In this document: in pieces, positions 51,503 through 59,013 of the stretch | How positions within the stretch are numbered: position 1 is the first letter of the stretch | Layout of the letters: the number at the start of each line of letters is the position of its first letter | NCBI RefSeq assembly: GCF_003993775.1 | Contig: NZ_RJRZ01000001.1 | Span: forward strand, 533,228-597,227 | DNA: 64,000 bases | Source: Frigidibacter oleivorans | GTDB taxonomy: Bacteria; Pseudomonadota; Alphaproteobacteria; Rhodobacterales; Rhodobacteraceae | Direction: 5' to 3' | Position numbers and translations under genes: made by a program | The notes under the pieces: model-generated | What the model saw: the letters and a program-made list of their open reading frames with translations, nothing else | Told to the model about the DNA's origin: nothing | Database searches by the model: none

Positions 51503-51930
51503 GGGTAGATCCTCAACTGGTCGGTGATCGCGAAGTCGATCTGGTAGACGAGGACGCCCGGCCCGGCGTGCACGAGTCCGCCGCGCAGGAGGCGGAAGAC
51601 CCCGACCGCCTCCTCCGGCCCCCAGCCGGCGATGCCGCCGATCACCGCGCGCAGCAGCGCGTCGATATCGGGCAGGTCGCCGGGTGCGGATCCGCCGGGT
51701 GTGCGGAAGGTCACGATCACCGCCACGGTCTCTTCGACCATCTGGGTGAAGAAGCCGGTCGCGGCCTCGCCGCCGTCTCCCCGCCAACCGAGCGGCAGGA
51801 CGTGGGCGGCGGGTGTGTGCTGAGGCAGCGCATTGCGCTTGACCAGTTCGGCGAAGTCGGCAGCGCCCCGGACGCGACCGGCGAGCGCCGGCACCTCCGC
51901 GATCAGCCGGGCGATGACCTCCGCCAGCAT
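51499..51930 (-). CDS. Phage tail terminator-like protein (gpU-type)
   Basis: This 143-residue protein begins MLAEVIARLIAEVPALAGRVRGAADFAELV. Its strand-rich middle (PAAHVLPLGWRGDGG..TGFFTQMVEETVAVIVTF) ends in VYQIDFAITDQLRIYP. Size, composition and place between the head-tail connector DUF1320 and the tail tube fit the Gp37/gpU terminator family. It would cap the tail and join it to the head. Confidence 0.75.
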   Translation of the reverse strand: MLAEVIARLIAEVPALAGRVRGAADFAELVKRNALPQHTPAAHVLPLGWRGDGGEAATGFFTQMVEETVAVIVTFRTPGGSAPGDLPDIDALLRAVIGGIAGWGPEEAVGVFRLLRGGLVHAGPGVLVYQIDFAITDQLRIYP

Positions 51931-52355
51931 CAGATGAACCCCTTCATGTTCTCGGGAGTGAAGGGCCGCTCCCGGTCGATCAGCCGGACGCCGCTGCCTC
52001 CCGGGGCCTCGGGCTCCACGCCGGCCACGTCGAGCCGCATCGCGCCGGATGACAGGTCGCGCAGCTGGCGGATCGCCTCCTTGTAGTCGGCTTCGATCTT
52101 CGGATCGGCGGCGGAGGTGTGGAGCTTCCAGATCGCGATGGCGAGAGCGAGGTCGGTCACCAGGGCAGGAACCTCGGCCAGCGGCAGCCGGTAGCGGACC
52201 ATCAGGTATCCGTCGATCGTGGCGGCGGTATCGGCCAGCGCCCGATCCACGGTCGGCACATCGATTTCGCCGGTCGACATCTCGCCGCGGTCGGTCAGCG
52301 CCACGAGCATGCGGGCGCCGTATCGGTCGGTCAGCTGCTGCAGCGTGGCGTACAT
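51930..52355 (-). CDS. DUF1320 / Mu gp36-like head-tail connector protein
   Basis: This 141-residue protein begins MYATLQQLTDRYGARMLVALTDRG and has the helical core ADTAATIDGYLMVRYRLPL..VPALVTDLALAIAIWKLH of DUF1320. Mu gp36 relatives belong to the head completion/connector set. It overlaps the terminator gene by one base (TGATG). The hairpin at 52385-52411 lies upstream. Confidence 0.88.
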   Translation of the reverse strand: MYATLQQLTDRYGARMLVALTDRGEMSTGEIDVPTVDRALADTAATIDGYLMVRYRLPLAEVPALVTDLALAIAIWKLHTSAADPKIEADYKEAIRQLRDLSSGAMRLDVAGVEPEAPGGSGVRLIDRERPFTPENMKGFI

Positions 52356-52384
52356 GAGGCGATCCGTGGCTGGTTCTCGGTGTT

Positions 52385-52411
52385 CCTGGCGGCGATCGAG
52401 CCGCCGCCAGG
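52385..52411 (-). terminator. Strong hairpin between gp35-like and gp36-like genes
   Basis: A perfect 10-bp stem (CCTGGCGGCG, 52385-52394; complement 52402-52411) with a 7-base loop lies in a 140-base non-coding gap. There is no T-run. It may be an attenuator or an mRNA-stabilising structure between the head and connector/tail genes. Confidence 0.5.
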
Positions 52412-52495
52412 CAGGCCCACGGCGGAGCGGGGGCTTAGTCTCTCACGGCCGGAGCCCATCCCGACCGCTGCCCGCCGGCCTCCCGCCGGGGATCG

Positions 52496-52969
52496 TCAGG
52501 CCAGGGCGACCGTCACCGTCAGCACCGGGTCGTCCATCAGCTGCGCCCGCTCGGCCTCGGTCAGGTCGGCGGCGACAAGAGTCACCGGCTCTGGCCCGAA
52601 GTGGCGCCCGGCGCGCCAGCGGCCCTTGCGGGGGCCGGTGACGACGAGCACCACCGCAGCCTGAGGCTCGGCCTCGGGAGCATCGGTGCCGGGGAGGATC
52701 ACCGCCTCCCCGACCGGAGCCGCCGCTGCCTCTTCCGAGGCCCGCTCTTCTTCCGAAGCGCCCGGCGGCGGCTGGATCGGGGCCTCGGCGGTCTGAACCG
52801 CGTCGCCGGCCCCCTCGGTATGGGCGGCGGGGGCAGCCGTCCCACCCCCGCCTGTGCCCTGCGGCATCCCCTCCGCAGGGCGTTCGGGGGTGGTCTGTGC
52901 CGCTTTCGCAGCGCCAGGCTCCCCCTCGGAGGCATCGGCCGCTGGCGGCCTGATCGTCTTGCGTGCCAT
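52496..52969 (-). CDS. Mu gp35 / HI1506-like phage protein
   Basis: This 157-residue protein has a long acidic, Ala/Pro/Glu-rich N-terminal half (about 1-105) and a C-terminal domain GPRKGRWRAGRHFGPEPVTLVAADLTEAERAQLMDDPVLTV. The latter matches the HI1506/Mu gp35 family found directly after the major head gene. Its role is unknown. The extended N-terminus is unusual compared with the short family core. Confidence 0.78.
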   Translation of the reverse strand: MARKTIRPPAADASEGEPGAAKAAQTTPERPAEGMPQGTGGGGTAAPAAHTEGAGDAVQTAEAPIQPPPGASEEERASEEAAAAPVGEAVILPGTDAPEAEPQAAVVLVVTGPRKGRWRAGRHFGPEPVTLVAADLTEAERAQLMDDPVLTVTVALA

Positions 52970-52981
52970 CGCGTCTCTCCT

Positions 52982-53029
52982 GTCGGCTTATCGTGGGGGC
53001 GGGACCTGCCCGCCCCTCCGGAAGCCGAC
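52982..53029 (-). terminator. Nested double stem after the major head gene
   Basis: An outer 8-bp stem (GTCGGCTT, 52982-52989; complement 53022-53029) encloses an inner 8-bp stem (GGGGCGGG, 52996-53003; complement 53009-53016). It fills the gap directly after the gpT stop, where partial termination or mRNA protection would favour high capsid expression. Confidence 0.55.
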
Positions 53030-53034
53030 CGACC

Positions 53035-53928
53035 TCAGGCCAGCCAGGGGCAGACCAGGAGCTCGGCCGTGCTCTTCCAGACGTTGGTGGCGCCGGCGGC
53101 GTTGCGCTCGGCATTGAGGATTTCCAGCCCGGCGCCCTCGAGCGAGGGCGGAACGACCAGCAACCGCGGAGTGATGCCGAGCGGCGAGCCGTGATCGCCC
53201 TTCATGCCCTGCAGCGCCGCCCGCGCCAGTTCGTAGTGATCGGCGTCCAGCGTCTGCTTCGATCCCCAGGCCATCTGCCAGAACCCGAACCCGGTATTGG
53301 CTCGGGCATCGGCGCCGTAGACGAATTCGCGGCGATCGAAGACGTTGTCGTCGGTCACCTTGTCCTTCGCCACAAACTCGAAATCCTTCCGCTTCTGCAG
53401 GATGATCGGCTTCAGCGGCCGCGAGACGTCGAGCAGGTACCAGCCGATGCCGGAACCGCCGTCGGTGTTGGCCACCGTCGTGGTGGAGCCGTCGGCTGCA
53501 ATGACCGGGTGGTCGGTGTCGAAGAAGTTCTGGCCGTCATAGCAGGGCGTGGCGAAGCCGGCCTTCAGCTGGGCGAAGACCCGCAGGTCCCATTCCTCCC
53601 CGGTTGACTGGCCCATGTGCTCGAAGAGGGGCGTGTAGATGCCGAGATTGTCGGTCTCGATATCGTCGCGGTCGACCCCGAGCGTCAGCTCGAGCGGGAT
53701 TTCCTTGATGGAGTAGTCGTGCTGCTCGAGGTTCTGGATGGCGCGCGGACCGATCCATTCGCGGACCCGGGGGACCTTGCCGAGCCAGCCATACTTCTGC
53801 TCCTTCGCGGTGGAAGGCACGACGGTAGCGACCCGCTTGTATTGCGACGGCGCGCCCATGAACCCCTTCTGGAAGGAGGTCTTGAAGCCGGCGCGCAGCG
53901 CTTCGAGGTTGGCGGCGTTGACGAGCAT
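53035..53928 (-). CDS. Mu gpT-like major head (capsid) protein
   Basis: This 297-residue protein begins MLVNAANLEALRAGFKTSFQKGF and has the Mu major head pattern QKYGWLGKVPRVREWIGPRAIQNLEQHDYSI, LTLGVDRDDIETDNLGIYTPLFEHMG and the ending AERNAAGATNVWKSTAELLVCPWLA. It forms the icosahedral shell. It is preceded by a small decoration protein gene and followed by a strong nested hairpin. Its length is close to that of Mu T (305). Confidence 0.95.
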   Translation of the reverse strand: MLVNAANLEALRAGFKTSFQKGFMGAPSQYKRVATVVPSTAKEQKYGWLGKVPRVREWIGPRAIQNLEQHDYSIKEIPLELTLGVDRDDIETDNLGIYTPLFEHMGQSTGEEWDLRVFAQLKAGFATPCYDGQNFFDTDHPVIAADGSTTTVANTDGGSGIGWYLLDVSRPLKPIILQKRKDFEFVAKDKVTDDNVFDRREFVYGADARANTGFGFWQMAWGSKQTLDADHYELARAALQGMKGDHGSPLGITPRLLVVPPSLEGAGLEILNAERNAAGATNVWKSTAELLVCPWLA

Positions 53929-53938
53929 GTGGGTGTCC

Positions 53939-54370
53939 TCAGGTGTTGCGGGTCAGCGCTTCGTCGAAGCGCACCCAGACGCCGAGGTCGTCGACCATTT
54001 CGACGAAGCCGGCTTTGGATCGGGTGTTGGTGGCGCTCGTCTTTGCCACGGTCTGGTCATCGACCACGTAGCAGAGGGCGCCGATGTCGGCGTCGGTGAT
54101 CTCGTCCGTGGAGGCCGAGTTCGCGAAGCGGAAAATGCCCGGCATGAAGCGCAGGCTGGCATCGCCAGCCGAACCGGTGGAATTGTCGACCCGCTCCTCC
54201 GCCCGGCCCGCGCCGATCAGGCCGGTGGCGGTGCTCCCCTTGACGAGATAGCCCGAGCTGTTCCGGCAGACGAGGCTGCCCGCATAGATCAGCTGCGAGG
54301 CGGCGACGAGCCCTTGGCGAAGGACGCCGAGGGCTGCGGGCGTGTTGCGGTCCTGGGTGAGCGCGGTCAT
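53939..54370 (-). CDS. Head decoration/stabilising protein candidate
   Basis: This 143-residue beta-rich protein (LIYAGSLVCRNSSGYLVKGSTATGLIGAG; ITDADIGALCYVVDDQTVAKTSA; AGFVEMVDDLGVWVRF) sits between the protease and major head genes. That position and the DUF2190-like pattern fit capsid stabilising proteins in Mu-like phages. It overlaps the protease stop by one base (TGATG). Confidence 0.7.
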   Translation of the reverse strand: MTALTQDRNTPAALGVLRQGLVAASQLIYAGSLVCRNSSGYLVKGSTATGLIGAGRAEERVDNSTGSAGDASLRFMPGIFRFANSASTDEITDADIGALCYVVDDQTVAKTSATNTRSKAGFVEMVDDLGVWVRFDEALTRNT

Positions 54371-55443
54371 CAGCGGGCCTCCTGTTCGGCCTTCAGGGTG
54401 GCGGCATAGTCGCCGACCGGGATGCCCAGCAGGCGCGCAGCGCTGACCTGCTCGGCATTGAGCGAGATCTGCAGGTTGTCGACGGTGACCGGGGGCACGC
54501 CGCGCGGCATCTCGCCCAGGGCCGGGAAGCCGTTGACCAGCGCCTCGGTCCCATCCGGGTCCGCCATGTGCATGGTGATGAAGCGCTCGCGCGAGGGCTT
54601 GACCCCCACGCGGCCGGCCTTGATCGCGCCATCGACGAAGGCGGTCGCCTTGTCGCGCTTGGAGCCCTCAGTCATCGTGTTCAGCCGGGTCGTGACGGCG
54701 GCCAGCTCCTGCTGCAGCGCCGCGACCTCGCCGGGGGCGCCCCGCGCAGCCTTGGCCGCGGCGACGATCGCGGCCGTGGTGTGCGCCTCGGTCATGCCGA
54801 GGGCCGTCGCGATCTCGGTCATCGCGGATTGCAGGGCCGGCGCTTCGTCGGCCGGCGCCTTCATCTTCTTGATCGCCGCGACGAGGTCGTCCTCCGTCGC
54901 GGTTGCGGGCAGGCCGAGCAGCTCGGCCAGCTTCGCCATGAAGTCCATCTCACTCTCCATGTGCAGCGCGGCGAGGCCGCGAAGGTTCGGTCGGTTGACC
55001 AGGCTTGCCCGCAGGATGCGGGTGATGCGCTTGTCCGGGTCGTGCAGGACGACCGGAGAAATGCCGCGATAGGCGCGGTCGCGGACCAGGCGCGCCCCGG
55101 CGCTGTTCCATTCGACCCGGCCCCAGATGCCGTCCGCGCGGACCTCCATCCCCGTAATCCAGCCGCGCGCGGGCGCCGGCAGGCCAAGGGGGGCCGCGAG
55201 GTCGGAGGCATGGTTTTCGTCGATCGGCAGGCGGTCCTCCTGGGCGAAGGACGCTTGCACGATCGCCGCCGCATCCTCGACCGCATAGGGGCCGCGCGCA
55301 TCCTGCGTCTGGACCGGCCCTTTGGCGGTCGGCAGCAGGTGCACCCACTCGGGCGCCGCTACTGCCTCTCCGAGGTCGAGCGACTGCACCGCCATCAGCG
55401 CGGTCAGCGGAGGGATCGAGGGGATGCGGTGCGGGTGTTTCAT
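54370..55443 (-). CDS. Mu gpI-like prohead protease (with scaffold region)
   Basis: This 357-residue protein has an N-terminal protease domain with RLPIDENHASDLAAPLGLPAPARGWI (about 71-96) and YRGISPVVLHDPDKRITRILRASLVNRPN (125-153), the Mu I family pattern. A C-terminal helical, charged part (from ~165) is of the scaffold type. In Mu the C-terminal half is also made separately as scaffold Z. Here an internal ATG at 54948 preceded by GGAG could do the same (192 residues). The ATG at 55443 is used; an in-frame TTG lies at 55464. Confidence 0.88.
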   Translation of the reverse strand: MKHPHRIPSIPPLTALMAVQSLDLGEAVAAPEWVHLLPTAKGPVQTQDARGPYAVEDAAAIVQASFAQEDRLPIDENHASDLAAPLGLPAPARGWITGMEVRADGIWGRVEWNSAGARLVRDRAYRGISPVVLHDPDKRITRILRASLVNRPNLRGLAALHMESEMDFMAKLAELLGLPATATEDDLVAAIKKMKAPADEAPALQSAMTEIATALGMTEAHTTAAIVAAAKAARGAPGEVAALQQELAAVTTRLNTMTEGSKRDKATAFVDGAIKAGRVGVKPSRERFITMHMADPDGTEALVNGFPALGEMPRGVPPVTVDNLQISLNAEQVSAARLLGIPVGDYAATLKAEQEAR

Positions 55444-55473
55444 GGCGGCCACAATGGCCGTCAACGCGCTGCC

Positions 55474-55497
55474 GATCCGCCCGCAAGGATCTGCGGG
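55474..55497 (-). terminator. Repeated hairpin (copy B) before the protease gene
   Basis: The sequence GATCCGCCCGCAAG with stem CCCGCA/TGCGGG is the same as copy A at 42778-42802. It lies between the gpG-like stop and the protease start. Confidence 0.5.
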
Positions 55498-55549
55498 TCA
55501 CGGGATCGGACCGCCGCCCCGTCAGATTGGCGGCGGGCGCGCGCCGGGG

Positions 55550-56047
55550 TCAAGAGGTCTCGCCGGCGACGTCCTCCAGCCACTCGGCGATCACGTCGAG
55601 GACCATCGAGCGGTCCTCGGCCGAGAGACCGAGATACGGCCGGGCCGGGATGTCGCCCCAAGGGATCGGCCCGCCGCGCCCGGTGGCGCCGAACGCACCC
55701 TGCGCCGCGCCGAACTGCATCACCGCCGACTGGATCGCGTTCGACCCGATCGTCACGAAGTCGGCACCGCTTTCCACACTGATGGTGGTGGAGAGCCTCT
55801 TGCTCGGCCCGATCAGGGGACTGGTGAGACCGGGCGTGCCCTGGTCGGCATAGCGGGCCAGCGTCACCGGCGATTTCGGCGCCCAGGGGCTTCCATCTGG
55901 TGCGGTACCGGTCTTGAACCGTTCGTTCGTGGAATGGAGTAGCCCCTCTCCGATATCGGCCATCGGCTGAGACAGGTCCGAAAGTGCCCGCACGAGGCGG
56001 TTGAGCCCCTCCGAGATACCGTCTTCCTTCAACTCGATGCGGATCAT
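55550..56047 (-). CDS. Mu gpG-like virion morphogenesis protein
   Basis: This 165-residue protein begins MIRIELKEDGISEGLNRLVRALSDLSQPMADIGEGLLHSTNERFKTGTAPDGSPWAPKSP, a close fit to the phage virion morphogenesis family (Mu gpG, P2 gpS relatives). IPWGDIPARPYLGLSAEDR near the end is also typical. It is needed for tail or head-tail joining. It lies between gpF-like and gpI-like genes as in Mu. Confidence 0.9.
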   Translation of the reverse strand: MIRIELKEDGISEGLNRLVRALSDLSQPMADIGEGLLHSTNERFKTGTAPDGSPWAPKSPVTLARYADQGTPGLTSPLIGPSKRLSTTISVESGADFVTIGSNAIQSAVMQFGAAQGAFGATGRGGPIPWGDIPARPYLGLSAEDRSMVLDVIAEWLEDVAGETS

Positions 56048-56134
56048 GCTATATCCGTCTGGTCGGCGCGCGCATCGTGACCACCGCATTCGGGATGCGG
56101 GAACGTTCAGGGCGTATGGTAGGGGGCGCGCCGA

Positions 56135-57397
56135 TCACCGCTCCACCCACATCGTTGCCAGAGCCAGCCGGCGGCGTCCGGGCCTGAGCTCGAAGATCGC
56201 GACCAGCCGCCCCTCCGCGAACCCCTTCTCGTAGCGGATCATCGCCCCACGCCCGGGCGAGGTGCCCGCAGTCGCGACCTGGTCCGGGCTGTTGATGAGC
56301 GCCGCGACCCGCCCCACATCCTCCGCCGTGACCGGCCGCTGTCCGCGCGAGGTCTCGACCTCGGCGGTGGCGTGACGGCGGAAGATGTGCCGGATCGTCA
56401 TGGGATCGATGGTGTAGTCGTAGAGGTCGTCGGCGAGATCGGCGCCGGTGAGGTCCTCGAGCGCGCGCTTCTGCGAGAGGGTGGCCAGTCCGAGTGTCCG
56501 CTGCGGTTCGACCTGGACGCGGGGATCGATGGGGGCGTCGTCGCGCTCGCCTCGCACCCGCTCGACCCACCGCCGCACATCCGTCGCGAGGCCGGGCAGA
56601 TCCCGATACCCCGTCGAGAAGGCATCCCGCACATCATCCGGCAGGCTGCGCATGTAGGCGGTGGCAAGGCTGTAGTCCCAGCGGAGCGCCTTCTCCGTCA
56701 TCGCCCGGATCGTGCGCTCGACGCTGCGGCCCGGAGCATAGCCCCAGCCCTTGCCGACGCCCCTCTGCTCGCCGGTCTTCGGATCGACGGCATCCCAGCC
56801 ATCGGGCAGCCTTTTGGAAGGGTCGCCGCCGACGCGCGCCGCGCCCCGCTCCGACCGCGCACCGTAGACCTTGCAGCCGCAGCCCCAGCCATTCGGCGGA
56901 TAGTGCTGCACCCAGAACGGGTGATCGACGGGCAGGACCAGCCGGTCCCAGGCGAGGTGATCGAGGCGCGGATGCTCGGCGCCGCTGTGACGGTAGACCA
57001 GGAGCCCGAACCCGTCCTTCATCAGCTGCGACCAGCGGCCGGCGGCATAGCTCACCGACATGTTGGTGCGGTAGATAACCCGCGTGCGCCACGCCTCGCC
57101 ACGCTTCGACCCCTCGCCGGTCCAGCCGTGCCAGCCATGCTTCTCGACGATGGCGCGGAAGTCGCGGCGGAAGGCCTCAAGGGTTTGGCCTTCGCTGATG
57201 GATCGGTCGACGGCCGCCGCGAGATCGGCGAGAAGGTCGGCTTTCATGGCGCCGGCCACCATGAAGCCGGTGTCATGACCGTCCTTCCAGAGATCCTGCC
57301 AGGTCGCGGTGGGCACCAGGTTGCCGAGCCTCAGCCGGAAGGCTGCGACCTGCTCGGCGAAGGGCTGCCGGAAGACGGCTGCGACCGTGTCAGCCAT
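56135..57397 (-). CDS. Mu gpF-like minor head protein
   Basis: This 420-residue protein has the Mu F/SPP1 gp7 domain from about 25 to 230: MKADLLADLAAAVDRSISEGQTLEAFRRDF, WRTRVIYRTNMSVSYAAGRWSQL, HPFWVQHYPPNGWGCGCKV. A C-terminal ~130 residues (DLTGADLADDLYDYTIDP .. VGRVAALINSPDQV) form a phage-barnase/ADP-ribose-enzyme-like extension seen on some gp7 proteins. It is a few copies per particle at the portal. It overlaps the portal gene by eight bases. Confidence 0.9.
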   Translation of the reverse strand: MADTVAAVFRQPFAEQVAAFRLRLGNLVPTATWQDLWKDGHDTGFMVAGAMKADLLADLAAAVDRSISEGQTLEAFRRDFRAIVEKHGWHGWTGEGSKRGEAWRTRVIYRTNMSVSYAAGRWSQLMKDGFGLLVYRHSGAEHPRLDHLAWDRLVLPVDHPFWVQHYPPNGWGCGCKVYGARSERGAARVGGDPSKRLPDGWDAVDPKTGEQRGVGKGWGYAPGRSVERTIRAMTEKALRWDYSLATAYMRSLPDDVRDAFSTGYRDLPGLATDVRRWVERVRGERDDAPIDPRVQVEPQRTLGLATLSQKRALEDLTGADLADDLYDYTIDPMTIRHIFRRHATAEVETSRGQRPVTAEDVGRVAALINSPDQVATAGTSPGRGAMIRYEKGFAEGRLVAIFELRPGRRRLALATMWVER

Positions 57398-59012
57398 CTT
57401 CGCCCTCGATCGCCGCCCGCCCGCCGAGATCGGCCGCGATCAGCGCCTGCGCCAGCCGGCTGGCCAGACCGCCCGCATCGACGTCGTCGAAGCCCGCCCG
57501 CAGCATCTCGCGCAGCTCCTCGAGCGAGCCGGCGGCGAAGATCATCGCCTCGATCTGTCCGAGCATCGCGGCCATCTCGGGCTGCGCCTCCGCCTCCAGC
57601 CGCTCTGCGAGAAGGTCCTCGTGAGACGGCTCGCCAGCCGCGCCCGCTGAGCCGCCCTCTGCCTGCAAGGCTGTCACCGGACCGGGAGAGCCCTCACCCC
57701 GTTTAAATCCGCCGGAATCCCGTTTAATGGCACGATCCGGCGGGGAGGGGGCGACCACCGGCGCGGCGGGCGACAGGATTTCGTCCTCGGGTGCAGGTTT
57801 CGAGAGCTTCAGGCGGTCCCTGAGCTCGCTCTGCGACACCTTCAGCCCGAGGGGCACCAGCGCCGCGACGCCGCTCACCAGTTGCGCCAGGTCTTCCACC
57901 TCGGGCCGGGCGATCTTCAGCCGCGGATAACGTGCCTGAGGCCCGTATTCGAGATCCACCCAGGGACGGATCAGGTCGCGGTTCAGGATCGCCGAGAGCG
58001 CCTTGCAATCGGCGCGCTCGATGTCCTCCTGCACCTCGCGATGCTCCTGGCCCACGGCATGACCGCCCGCGATCGCATCGGTGGTGGCCGTCTGCCCCAA
58101 CACGGCCTTCGAGATCTGCCGGTCTAGCCAGTCGGCGCGCTTCAGATAGAGGTCGGAGCTCTGACCGACATTGCCGGTCTCGACGAAGTCGATGGACATC
58201 GACTCCGGCACGATCGCCGCGCAGTCGCCCGCGATGTTGGCGACGGCGCGGAACAAGGTCGCCTTGTCCGCCTCCGATGCACCGGGCGCATACTTGCCGA
58301 GGCGCAAGGGCTGGCCGAAGGTCTGCGTGAAAATGGCCCAGTCCCTCTGCGTGTAGGCCTTGAACATCCAGCCCCACGCGGCGACCCGCGCCAGCCCCGA
58401 GCGAAGTGGCAACCCGCTCTTGGCCTTGATCGTCGCGAAGATGAATTTGAAGGGCGCAAGCGGGATCTCCCGCCCACCTTCATCGAGCTGCACCGGGGTC
58501 GAGAGGTCGCGACGATCGAAGCGGAACCATCGCGGGTCGCGCGCCTCGAGCCGGACGGGGCGCCATTGACCTTCCGAGGTGTCCCAGAGGATTTCGGTGA
58601 AGCTGTAGCCCTTGCCCACGCAGTCGAGGATGTCGAAGAGCTCTTCCGCCAGCTCGTCGCGGTCGATCCACTCGCGCACCATGTCGGCAATCGCCACGTC
58701 GCGGGCATCGTCGCTCGCCGCCTCGACGGTCACATCGATCTGGCTGACGCTGCGCCGCCGGGTGCCGAGGACGCCGAGATAATGCGGGTCGCGCTCCTCG
58801 ATCGTCTCGGCCAGCTCGAGATAGCGCACCGGGTCGCCCTGGTCGGCTTCGCGCAGGATAGTGGCGAGGCGCGTGGGGTCGAGCCCGTCGGCCGGATAGC
58901 CCGAAATCGGTGAGCGCACACCGCCGATCGTCGCTGCCGCGATTTCCTCGGTCAGGATCGCGCGCTGGATCGGCCGGCCCCACCGATCGAGGAGGACGGG
59001 TGTCCGTGCCAT
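57390..59012 (-). CDS. Portal protein (DUF935, Mu gp29-like)
   Basis: This 540-residue protein begins MARTPVLLDRWGRPIQRAILTEEIAAATI and contains the DUF935 core LREADQGDPVRYLELAETIEERDPHYLGVLGTRRRSV, CVGKGYSFTEILWDTSEGQW and the WAIFTQTFGQPLRLGKY block. It forms the dodecameric ring through which DNA is packaged. It starts right after the terminase gene, as in Mu. The C-terminal ~100 residues are low in complexity and acidic. Confidence 0.93.
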   Translation of the reverse strand: MARTPVLLDRWGRPIQRAILTEEIAAATIGGVRSPISGYPADGLDPTRLATILREADQGDPVRYLELAETIEERDPHYLGVLGTRRRSVSQIDVTVEAASDDARDVAIADMVREWIDRDELAEELFDILDCVGKGYSFTEILWDTSEGQWRPVRLEARDPRWFRFDRRDLSTPVQLDEGGREIPLAPFKFIFATIKAKSGLPLRSGLARVAAWGWMFKAYTQRDWAIFTQTFGQPLRLGKYAPGASEADKATLFRAVANIAGDCAAIVPESMSIDFVETGNVGQSSDLYLKRADWLDRQISKAVLGQTATTDAIAGGHAVGQEHREVQEDIERADCKALSAILNRDLIRPWVDLEYGPQARYPRLKIARPEVEDLAQLVSGVAALVPLGLKVSQSELRDRLKLSKPAPEDEILSPAAPVVAPSPPDRAIKRDSGGFKRGEGSPGPVTALQAEGGSAGAAGEPSHEDLLAERLEAEAQPEMAAMLGQIEAMIFAAGSLEELREMLRAGFDDVDAGGLASRLAQALIAADLGGRAAIEGEDG

Positions 59013-59013
59013 G

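Noticed and set aside
47121..51930. Contractile Mu tail
   Set aside because: No sheath, baseplate J/W or spike genes are present. Tail tube, G/T-type chaperone pair, DUF1833 and NlpC/P60 indicate a non-contractile tail.
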